In this document: one piece after another, positions 37,794-49,800 of the stretch
Position numbering within the stretch: the stretch's first letter is position 1
Layout of the letters: each line of letters begins with the position of its first letter
DNA from: Arctopsyche grandis
Taxonomy: Eukaryota > Arthropoda > Insecta > Trichoptera > Hydropsychidae
DNA length: 64,000 bases
Direction: 5' to 3'
Assembly (NCBI RefSeq): GCF_051622035.1
Contig: NC_135357.1
Coordinates: 12,731,001-12,795,000, forward strand
Notes under the pieces: model-generated
Database searches by the model: none
The model's input: only the letters and a program-made list of their open reading frames with translations
Told to the model about the DNA's origin: nothing
Translations under genes and position numbers: made by a program

Positions 37794-37865
37794 CTTTTAG
37801 CATATACATAAGTAGAATTTTTTGGGAAGGAAATAATACATAAAACATGTAATTGAATAGATTGT

Positions 37866-37871
37866 TTTATT
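37866..37871 (-). other. candidate AATAAA poly(A) signal for the cadherin gene
   Basis: The plus strand reads TTTATT here, giving AATAAA on the gene strand about 285 nt after the stop codon. It is the nearest canonical signal I saw downstream of the stop. It lies just before the hAT-type MITE whose edge is at 37793. Cleavage is expected around 37840-37855. Confidence 0.4.
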
Positions 37872-38155
37872 TATCAGCATTCAGCTAATAATAATGACAA
37901 TAATTGAAAAATGTCTAGTTAATAATAAAATACAATAGTAAATTTCAACAAATGTCATCACATTTACATATAAAGAAATATATACCTAAAATACTAAATT
38001 CAATTTTATAATACAACAGTTTCTATTTACACAAAAATGCAGTATTGTACAATATTTACAAGTTCGCTTTTACTTCTAAATATATAAAAATATAAAATAA
38101 AGCTTATATACCATTTACTATTTATAACAAAATTCACTTTACATTTGAGTGGCGG

Positions 38156-40886
38156 CTAAAAGGAAGGAGTGCTACTGTCCGGTCTCAATTGTTTTGTTTG
38201 TACATCATTGTACGCTATTGTAAACACACTTTGTTTTTCAGTTATAGGTAATCGTTTCATGTTTTGCGAGTTGGTCTGTCCCGCAAACAAAGATGTCATT
38301 GCTATGCCTGAATCATCATCTTCAATGGCCCTAAAATGACGCACTGAAACATTCGTGTCCATATTCACATCCATATTTGGAGATTCAGTTATAACATGCT
38401 TTGATACTTCTTCACTGATAGTAGTTATTTTTTCTTGCTGAACTTTTTCTTCGGCGTTGCCGGGAGTGAGATAGACGGTGGTCGGTAAACCGTTTTGAGA
38501 TGACACTATGTGAATGGGTGTAGAGTTTACGGGTATTTGGTTTATGTATAGAGGTTGTGAAGGCATGATACTTTGCTGTGTTGCAATCATCTGAGGATTC
38601 ATACTTAAATATTGTGGGAGGTGAGTTGGTTGAACAAAACACATTGGGTTTTGGTTATGATATTCATGTTCATATCTGTGCTCCGAGTGTTGCAAAAGAG
38701 GATGGCAGTCAGGTATAGGTCCTTCGGGAACAGGTTTTACTTTTTCTTCTTTCATTAAACGAGGATGTTGTTTTACGTCCTTCTCAGCTTTACCTTTTTT
38801 ATCGATATGAGGTTTGGTTGGTTTTTCTATATGATGTTTATGAATTGATTTTCTATGATGATCATCAGGAATTTGAGGCTTTGTTTCATGATCATGATCA
38901 TGCGTTGTTTTAGCGACTCTATTTTTGTTGATGGCGCGTTTTGGTTTAGGAGGAATAACTTTGGCTTCACTTTGTTTAGCTGATGGTGTTCCGTTGTTTT
39001 TATTATACCACTGCATGTATCTAGGAACACTTTTGCTGACATCAACACCTTTTTCGTTCGATTTCTTTATGTCAACGTCACTAACTTTAGATTTTACATT
39101 ATTTTTATTTCTTTCTATTTGCTGTGAATCAGATTTTCCACTAGAATGTATATGTTCTGCATCTTCATCAAAATCTTGTTCTTTTTCTAATGATGTTGCT
39201 TTACTATTTCCTAAAGAACGTCTGCCATCCAATACTCCATCTTTGGCATCAGTGGAAGATCCTTGCCGCGAGAATACTAAATTTCGTTTATCTCTTGCTG
39301 AACTAGTAGATAATGGTGTTTGTCGATTATCGCATTCTTCCAAACTGTCATCTGTAAACTCATTCGAATCTCTTCTTGTATCATGATGATAATTTTCATT
39401 ATTTTCATCTGATGTTGAGTCATCACTATCATTGTATTTTGTACTAGCAGTTTGTCTAATTAATTTTGGACGTTTTTCTTTTGAATCCTCATTATCTAAT
39501 GAATTAGATATTTCTAATAAAACATCTTTTTTCAACGCTGAACCAGTGGGCCTACTTAACTTCTTGTCTTTGCGAAGATGTGGCTCATTTTTCATTTTTC
39601 GTAATATACTCGTTTTTGTTTCTCCATAAACCTTGTGAAATTCTTCTTTGCCTCTTTTGGAATATTTTTCAGTTTCTAAATCTATAGCTATTTCTGTTTC
39701 TTCTAAAATAGGAGTTTTTATTTTTCTCTTAACCTCATCTACTCTAACACATCTGCGTGGATTCTCTTCTTTAAATTTGGCTTTCCTCTTCTTGGGCTTT
39801 TTTCTTTTTATCCATCTAATTTCTTTTGGGCTATGTTCAATAAGCATTTCATACTCTTCTTCACTGTAAGATTCATCAATATCACTATGAGCTTTTCTCC
39901 GAGCTGGTCTTAAATGGTAAGGCTCTGTCTGAGTGCTTATGTGGCAATCAGTCTGGGTAGCCATCACGGAATGGCCAGGTAAGCTTTGCGTTTCTAATTT
40001 TACTTCAAATTGTGAAGATGCATCATGATATTGAGCTATTTTACTTTTTTCTAATAAAATTTGTCTTAAAAGTTCATTTTGTTGTCTCAATGAAGTTTCC
40101 AAAAGATCATGGTGTACATTAGTAGAAGAGTTAATATTTCCTTGATCCATATCTACTTGAATAGGTTGTACACTACCAGGTACTGAGAGTTCAACATTTT
40201 GATAATCACCATGCTGTAAGTGTTCATTTGTACTGTATCTATAATTTCCATCAACAACTTTGTACTGTGAATTTTGAATATTACTTCTTTCATGCAGTTG
40301 ATTTACATCAAAATTTCTTTTAGAATTTTGAGAATTTTCCAATTTCATCTGAATATTTTTAACTTCATCGCCTTGATCAGCAATGAATCTCTGCATTAAA
40401 ATATCTTTACCGCTGTCGATAACTACATATTGTTGTGGAATCATTGTGACAGGACGAACACGTTGATGAGTTACCGGTAAATTTACATATCTTTCCTCTT
40501 CAATACCATCCCTAGTAATGAGTCGAAGTATTTCAGTGTTTCCTTCTTTGATAAACATATGTTCACGACCTTGATTGAGTGATGACGGGGCTCTGTTTTG
40601 AACTTCATCGGTTTGTAAATTTTGTCGACTGCTACTTTTAGCATTTGAAATACGGTCCACATCCAATTTCATATAATCAACATCTGACCCTCTTTCCATT
40701 TCATGTCGACGAAGAGAATCAGCATCCAAATCTTCTTGATTTTGTGCTTGCAAATTCTTATTTGACTCCCTGTGAGTAGTGATCCGTGAATACTCTCGGT
40801 CTATGTCGTCCACGTAGATGTTTCTCTCTATGTATCGCTCGTTACTATTCTGCAGATCTTTTGTATAGATAATATTTGGCCCATCT
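38156..40886 (-). CDS. Cad86C: Cad86C-like terminal exon: long disordered cytoplasmic tail
   Basis: A single 2731-nt exon opens with the acceptor tatgtttcag and runs to a TAG at 38156-38158, coding about 909 residues (952-1860). The tail is polar and low in hydrophobic content. Visible features are a short leucine-heptad segment (HDLLETSLRQQNELLRQI, about 1211-1228), two TQT motifs (1261-1263 and 1269-1271), a strongly basic block (KRKKPKKRKAKFK, about 1311-1323), a His-rich stretch (DHDHETK to HKHHIEK) and a conserved-looking acidic end (RAIEDDDSGIAMTSLF). The C-terminus SSTPSF is not a class I PDZ ligand because Pro sits at position -2. The exon has no frameshift or stop, which argues for selection. 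Confidence 0.93.
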
Positions 40887-43800
40887 CTGAAACATAAAAT
40901 GATTTGTTTTATTAATTTTTAAGCTCATGATTGAATAGGGAATTTTTCATACTAATATATAAAAATTGTTACCTAATGGAAAAATATTTTTTTAATTTAA
41001 TTAATTTGAAGAGATTATTTGGCAACCTCATTTGACTATGCTAAATATTATATTTATTCGTATTACATATTGTATTTAAATTATTACCTTAACTTCATTG
41101 AATGTTTGTCCTCCACTTTGATGTCATTGTTAGCAGCTGTTGGTGTGAATAGGTCTCCTCTCCCTTTGATTTGGTCAAGATCAGCAATATCCTTCGATTG
41201 ATTATTTCTCCTGTTGAATCTCCACTGTGTAGCCTTTGTTCTGGAATCCGACTGACCTGCACTCCATGCCTCCTTCCTGCCGTACCACTCCGCCGCTTGC
41301 ACTGACTTATTTTCCTGGCCTCTCCCCTTTTCTCGAACAACTAAATGCACGTCGTCGTCTGTGGAGTTGACACGTATGACTCTTTTCCTAAAATATTTGT
41401 ATTACTTTACGGAATATTTGATTCAAATCAGCTACAGATGGAATTAAATTTCCATACTACCGTTTTTACCTGGGAGGCATATACAGGGGACATCCTTCAC
41501 AAATGCAGCATAAGATCAAGCACAGCAGCGCCAAAAGTATACATATTGCTAAGAATATTAGTAGCCAAAATAACACTTTATTTTCAGCTTTGTAAACAGT
41601 CTGAAAATTGATTTAAAAATAATTAAATCATTGAACGTTTTTAAAAATTATCATATAAATTTTATTTTATTTTGAATGAACTTACCACTGAAGCATCATC
41701 TGTACTAACTGATGCCGATGAAGTACCTGTCGTTTTATTATTGCTCAATTGCTGTTGAATATGACTCACATCTACTAAAGAATTCCCCGCTGACAAAACG
41801 GTAGCTACCACCACACTTCTAAATGAAATAGGTAATTTTTTATTAATATTTTGATTGAAAACATACATACTGATAATTTTCAATACAATTATTGTTTGCT
41901 TACCTTTCCTTTCCTCCACTTCCAGCTGTAACATCAGTAACGCCTACTTCAGTCCCTTTATACGGTCTGATTTCTAATATTGTAACTTTTCCGCCTGTTA
42001 TTGTACTAAGTATTTCTTCAGTCTTTTGTCTATCTGGATTTATTCCAGGTACAACAAATAACATTGTGCGTGTTTTACTTTCTGGTGGATAAACTCTTAT
42101 TATAGTTGTTGAATAACGATGGGGAACTCCCAAATCGTATGCTCTTGCTGTTAATACATAAAATTCAGATTCCTGCTCAGGTTCAAACTGACGTTTTGTT
42201 CTACTTTTAGATTGTGGACTTGATCTCTTTAAAGCTTCCAAAAGATATAATTCACCTAAAGATATAAATCACATTTAATTTTAGTCATCAATATAATATA
42301 AATTTAAATAATGTGCAAATGTAAAATATAATATAATTACCCGTTATTTCATTGAGTGCAAATTTGTTTTCAAAATTTCCTAAAATTAATTCATATCTAA
42401 CAATATTGTTAGGAGGCTCAGAATCTTTATCGATTGCTTTAATGATGGCAGGCGATGTGAAATTTTTCAAATTAGCTGCTAAGATGAATTCATAAACGGG
42501 CCTTTCAAATTCCGGAGTCTCATCATTTACATCTAACAGTTTTATAACTAATGGAACTGTAGCACGATTACCGATCCCGTCACTATCCCTAGCTTCGATT
42601 AAAAATTTTATATCTGGCATTGCTTCTCTATCAAAACCATGATTGTTTGTTGCCACAGTTATAATTCCAGACTTAGGATCCAAATGTAATGATGTATTTA
42701 AATATCCTAATATGGCAGTGTATTGAATTTTTCCAAACATTCCAGTATCAATATCTTCAGCTTTCACTTGTACAACCCTCGTACCAGCTGTTGAATTCTC
42801 TGCCAATTCAACTTCATATGATTCCTCGAGGAATGTTGGTGGATTATCATTGACATCATTCAAGTAAACCGTAACATTTGCTATCGCAGAAAGATTTGTT
42901 GCCGGACCCAGCTCTTGAGCTATGATCTAAAAAAACAATTAAACATACATTTATTGTGATGATAAGAGAGAATTTCACAATTTTAATCATTGTTAACTTA
43001 CTTGAAATGTAACAGACTGTCGAGATTCAAAATCTAAATATCTATTGTCTCTCACTTTGATCAAAAAATTTGTTCTTCTTTCACCCACGCTCGGTGATAT
43101 TTCAAAAGTTCCATTATTACCAGCAAGAGTAAGTGAAAACACTCCGTTTTTACCGGCATCATCGTCACTCACTTGTGGTATGTACGGTTCCAAAAATACT
43201 AAAGCCGAGCCTTGAGGACTATTTTCATCAATGCGAGCAATATAACTGTTGAATAAAAACAATATTTTCATATGATTACATTGAAAGCAAAGACATGTCA
43301 GTGGGAACAAAACTGATTTATACAGTCGCTATATAGCAATCGTAAATCGAGGTTGCCTTTGAGATTGATGTGCATTCTGAAGGGTTGTCATTAATTTATC
43401 ATTTCGACATGCATGTCTATAGAATTTCCTCAACAATATCATTATTTATGGGTTTATTGTACTGAAAAGCTTTACTGCAGTTCTCCATACACACATGTAT
43501 TATTGAATGTTATTATTGAAATATATTACAAAAATATAAACTGTCGGTATTTTTTTTAATATAATATTATGTCAAAAGGGAAATAATTATATAAAAATAC
43601 TAACTTGTCATTTTCGAAGTAAGGTGGGGAATTTCCACGTTCAGGCATAATAAATGCTAATTGCACTGTAGCAGACATCGCCTCGGGTTCATCCCGGTTT
43701 ATTTTTACTTCTTCTGCAACAACTGTTAAAAGGACAGGTGCACCGACGTGCGATATTGCAGCTATTTCATCCAGCGATCTCTCAAGCGTCACGTCACCTG

Positions 43801-46800
43801 AAGAAAAAAAAATTTAAAGTCTCTTTTATGACCCACTATTGATTAATCAAATCCGCAATAGCGTATATTCTACTTATCGTTAGCGAAAATAGCTCGTAAA
43901 ATTTACTTCAACATGCTATTCGTTTTTTTTTATGTAATTGGAGTAATACTCGTGATTTTTTTCTCCAGACAATGGTTTTTCAACGGTGGCGTGTTGCAAA
44001 GGAGTTTCCTTGAAAAATTTTCGGGGTTGGTTTATGACTTTTTTAAGTATGCAAAATAGATTGCGATAAGAACACTTTCTAGGCCACGAATTGTGATTAT
44101 TGGTGGACGTTAAATAATTTATAACGTTACAATTATTATTTTATTGCTCAAAGGACATTCGTGATTATGTGGATTATATGTATGTGCATGCCATTCATGT
44201 ATAATGCAATATAAACAATTCTGTTAATTGTAAGCTTTACGAGTCGCATTATAGATACCGGTTAAACTGCCTCAGTCGGAAGTTAGCTTTATATCATGTT
44301 ACGATTGTCAATCTTACATTGAACAGGTAAATAATATGAATTATACATACATTCTTTTGCTTTTTTCTCAATGAATAAAGCATGTAACATTGATATATTT
44401 ATGACAAATTTTCGTTTAAATTTTCATCAATAGAATCACCCAAATAACTATACATAAATACATATGTATGTATGTATATCGTGAAGCCAAATCTCTAGCC
44501 GACCAATATGTCAATGATTTTAACAAATCATTGTTTAATCAGGTGCTTGATTTCCGTTCGTGCTTAAAAGAAAATAAACCTTGTCAAAAGCAAGCTGTAA
44601 ATTAGTCATTTCATTTCAAATTCGCCATATCACGCTTCCAGTAACTGTAACCATTGCGGAGCGCCAATTTTTACTTTATCTATTTTTGACTAGTGATCGT
44701 AAGTGAAAGTAAGAAGAGGTTAGTAAAAATTAATTCGTTTGAAATTGAAACTTATTAAAATTACGTCAACTACATCACAACATCGATTAAAAGGATAAGA
44801 GCTAATAAGTATTGAACATGAATTTCGACAATATATTTTGTTAAAAGGTGTTTGCCAAGTCCAGAAAAAAATATTTTTCTGCTTAAAAAAGACATGAATT
44901 ATTATTTTGGAAATTTATTTGGCTGTAAGAAAAATAATATGAATATATGGGGGGGGGGGGGGAGACGCCTTAAAATATTTTGCAGGGGGGCGCCTGGAAT
45001 TCACGTTACGCCAATGTACTTGAAACTATTAGATTGAACTTTTGATTTCTTCAAGTGTTTGAACCCGGAACTTTCCATACACATAGTACTATCTGAACTG
45101 TTGGCAAAAGCTTGCTTCCATTCATACACGCATGTCTCGCCTTCCTGTTTTATTTAACTCGACGATCATCTGAAGAGATTCAACGACAAAAAGTAAACTC
45201 TAGCAATGCAGTGGTACAACTTGTAAAATAAACAGCGACCGTCAACATCCTGTTCTACGGCTACCGTCCCCTCGAAGTATCTTTATATCCAATCGACGTT
45301 CGTTCGAATCTCGGATTGAGAATCCAGTCGGATATTGTTTATTGAAAATCGCACACCATTTAAACGCTATTTGTTTACGCTGTCACGGTGGCACCCACTC
45401 GAGTTCGTGATCACACGAAAGCGACGGGTACTTATTGGACGGAGGCTCTACTTCCCGATCCAGACGATCGTATCTCGAGGCTATAAAACGCCCTCCTCCT
45501 CTATCACAATCGTAAAATATGCCTTTTGTCTTTTTACACCTATGTATCCTACTGCCTTTGAATAGGATATTATTAGGCGCGTCCCACGCAGACAGCCGTG
45601 GGTTAACTTAACCCTAACCAAACCAGTTCTAACGAAAGTAAAAATTATGTTAGAGTACATACATATATATACACACATACATATGTGCATATGCGATGGC
45701 TTTTAGATACAGCAATTCCCAGTTTGACGTCACAATACGTCAGGAAAAACAATAATCGCAATCAAAGTTACGTCTTAAGGCGCGAATCATCGATTACCGA
45801 CGGCCGGACACCTCTTAACGGTTCCGTAACGGGTATATAAATATGTCGCGGAATAATTCATTGATTCCGTTTTCCAATAAGACTAGAATATTCAGTTTCG
45901 ATCCGATTGTTGTTTCTGCTCGCGTTTGGAACGAGCGTGTTTCGAGAAATCGCTTTGCAATAAACTCGATTCATGCAACTCACTCGAAGATTGACGCTCA
46001 AAGTTATTCAGACAAAAAAAATAAATAAGAAGAACGACAACTTGTAGGTACGTACAAATAAAAATCTATACCTGTCTATAAATAAAACATTCAATGTCAG
46101 TTTAAATGCTTGTATGCTATAACATTTTGTGCCATATAACATCTACATATATGTATGTACATACATATGTATGTGGTTAAAAAAATATTGCATTTTGCAA
46201 TGTTTGTAGATATTTCAACTGCTTATTTTATTTATTCTAATTATACATATGATCATAATAAACATCACATTTGATAAATCTATTCAAACAAATAAAACAG
46301 TACAAAAAAAAAATCGTATTTTTCAACACATACGCAAAATGCAAAGTGCATTTTGTTTTTTGCACAATGTTTTTCTTCAATAGTTATGTAGCTATTATGT
46401 ATCGCAATGGTCGCCACGCGGGCTTTTTTCGGGCGTAGTTCATTTTACAATGTTTTGCCACCATTATCCTATTGGCCTATTTTTTATCTATATATGCATG
46501 ACAGGATTTTTCAATACAAAATGTAATATGTATTTTATTAAAATAAATAAACAAGTACTATGTATTGTAATAAAATAAATCAATTACAATGTAAATATTT
46601 TCGTGTTGAATATTGTAGATACAATCCGTCGTTTCTTTTTTCTATTTTTCGGGGAGGTTTATAACTACATACTTTTCCATACATATATTTAGGTTTGCGC
46701 TAACATTTAACAACATCTGTAATAAATATTATTTATCGCTTTAAACGGGATAATATTTTTGGCACGGCTGTAAAATAAATTACACGACAAATGGCAAAAC

Positions 46801-49800
46801 GACATTTAATGTCAAATTAACATCTCTAAAATATCTCGCACGACAGAATCGGCGTACGCCCGGCAAATCAAACGTCAAACGGGTTGCCGTCAAACATGAA
46901 ACGAGCGTACGCAAATTTGAAGGAATTCCACCAGGAAAGAGCCGGTCACTTAATGCTAGTTTTCCATATCAAGCATATGAGGAGAATATCTTACGATGCG
47001 ATCGTTAATCGGTAGGCCACCCTCTACCATACGCCGCCCATCGCTTATTCATTCCTCCTTCTAGGCATCGGGGATGAGGTACACCGAGTCGTGCTTTGAT
47101 TATTCAAAGAGGTCAGTTCAGAATAAATTACCACGCCGACTTCCAAGGGAAGGCTACTGAAGTACTTGGAGTGCTATTAAAATAGCTATAATTAAAACTA
47201 AGCATATGTATGTACATTTCTTACTCACCCGTAGTTTCATTTATATTGAAAAACGTAGTGAAGGGATTCCCTTCCGAGACGAGTCCGTATCGAATTTGTC
47301 TCGGCGCACCTTTGTCGCCATCTTCAGCATGCACTCTCACGACAATATCTCCAGGAACTAAATTAGGTTGAAGATGCGTCACCGGAGGAGCTGATGTAAA
47401 CACTGGAGGCATGTCTTGAACGTCTTGTACCACGATTACAATTTCAATACCGGCTATGTTTCGCGTGTCTTTTTTCGGTTCTGCATAAGCGTCCTATAAA
47501 TACAATCGAAAAAAAAGAGTACATAAACCAAGCATAAATTTGTCTCGACAGGATAATATTTCAGCCTTTTAACTCACATTAGCTAATACTGTCAGATGGT
47601 ACATCGATTGTGTCTCGAAGTCCAGTGGACCAATTAAGAATATGGTCCCTTCTGTGTTATCTGGAGATACGATCTTCTGACGAATGGCAAAGAGCGGTGA
47701 CCCCTGCACGGAAAATAAAAACGTTCCATATCAGATTTGAATAAAATGTGAAATACTTAAAAGTTATCGAATAAAAACTCTTCGATCAAATCATTGTGAA
47801 ATAATCAAGATTTTTTTTCTTGAACACGTACCCATAGTTCCAGGTAGACGGACTTGGATTGTAATGGATTTTTTCTGGCGACAATGTAATCCAACTCTGT
47901 GCCTCGTTTGGCGTCCTGTAACAATCGATCCGATAGGAATTGACTTCAGTGACGTGAAAAAATGTACAATGAGATAAAATAAAACGCATGGTACACATGG
48001 AATTCGAAATCGGTTTCTTCATCATCATTCACTACAACCTTTTAAATTGATTTTTACCATTGGATACCCAGGAGAAAACTTTTGTTAATCAAAGCGTGAA
48101 GGCATTTGATACAAATACTACAAAATTTAGATAAATTTAACTTAAATATATCATTATATTATTAAATATAACATTTAATTTTAAAATAACATTTAGCCAG
48201 CAGCATAGCTCGGTCGTTAAGCTTCTGCCTAACACCGAGGGTCACCGGGTTCGATCCCATGAGCTGACCTCGATTGAAAATAATTTTTCCGAGTATTCTG
48301 AGTATACTTGGATATTTCTGATCCAGGTCGACCGTTTTCTATCAGAGTTTGCCAATTTTTCTGATTTCATTGTTTAAACGGTTCCCGATTAAATTGGCTG
48401 AAAACTTTCCTACCCACTATGTGACCACTATTTGAGTTTGATTAATGTACAATAAAATGTATGTACAATTCATATATGTCTCGTAAATTTGCGAGTTTTC
48501 AGTGTCTCGTAATTCAGCGACTTGTGTAATAAAAATGCTGCATTGTTTGTAATTGACCAGGAAGGCGCATTGGGGTTTACCTGTAAGGCCTTCCTGGTAT
48601 AAAATGTAATAAAAATAAATAAATAATCTTTCAAACGCACTTCTGAAAAAATATTTCTAAATGAAATTTATGAACTTTTTTTTCGGATTAATTTTTATAA
48701 TGAATTCAATATACTACTACAAATCTTATTGATATTTGAGTTTTTCCTAATCTGTAGCATTTATATAAACGATTCCAATTTCAAATCGAATGAGGAATAT
48801 CATTTCAAATAAGTACATTTTAAGACAATACGCTAAAATTCAATGCCCCTATGCTAATTTATTGTTTAAGTTTCATTTTATTTATCTTTGTTTGTTTTTG
48901 TTCCATTATTATTCTAATAATATAGATTCTTTCGACGGCCCTGATTTCAGTCGTCCGTTTAATACATTTTCAATCTCGTCTATTTCGACAACTTCAAAAC
49001 ATGTATTGTACGCATACAATTATCTGTTCGTGGCATAAAAAAAGCTGCACGTTGCTGGTCCGCGAGCTTTTGAAAGCGTTCCGTAACGGTGACGAGATCA
49101 AATTTTCTAACCCTGAACCAATCAAACCGTGAAAGAGTACCTCGGTGACCATTGTGCCATTCAAAACAATGTCAGCAGAAGCGGTGGACGAGGAGAGGTG
49201 GGGTGTTCAGGAATGTGCAGCGCCTCCAGCATCACCTCACGACTTCGTAGGGAACCCACCGTCGAGAAATGAATTTAAAATGTCCGACATATCGTGCGGG
49301 CCCGGCTCGTGTTTTAAACGAAAAACATTTGCAATTTAAATCGCACGTATCGAATGTTTCCCCCTGGGCGTGTTTTACCAGAAGTCGCAACCGTATAAGT
49401 GTGGGGGGGCTAGCAATCTCGCCGCACACTTGATTGTTGGCAATTGTTGGAAATTGAGACTGCTGCTGCTGTTGTTGCTGTTGTTGCTGGTGCCAAGATA
49501 ATGGCTTTTGGTTGTACGATCGTGCGTCTGATCTGCAAATATGTGCTTATCAGCATATCTGCCAGCTAGATTATGCAATCAAGGTAGAAAATCTTCGTTG
49601 GTTGTTAGCAGAGGCGAAGTATATTGTAAAATAAATGCACTCAACGCAGTATCTTAGAAACTCAGGTAAGATGCTAAGATATTCGTACCATATACAACGT
49701 ACCATTTATGCAAATTCACGAAACGGCTTTAGTTTCGCATTTTCAATACAAGATATTCTAATTTAGGATTTCAAATTTGCGTATATGTAATAAAGAGATC

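Noticed and set aside
38156..38175. C-terminal PDZ ligand on the cadherin tail
   Set aside because: The terminus TPSF has Pro at position -2, so the class I S/T-x-hydrophobic pattern is not met.
45833..46028. TATA-like box followed by a 61-codon open frame inside a cadherin intron
   Set aside because: Short AT-rich TATA matches are frequent here. The frame has no recognisable domain.
48200..48270. tRNA gene suggested by A and B boxes
   Set aside because: The boxes belong to the head of a SINE with many copies; no complete cloverleaf is apparent and a body and (AAAT)n tail follow.
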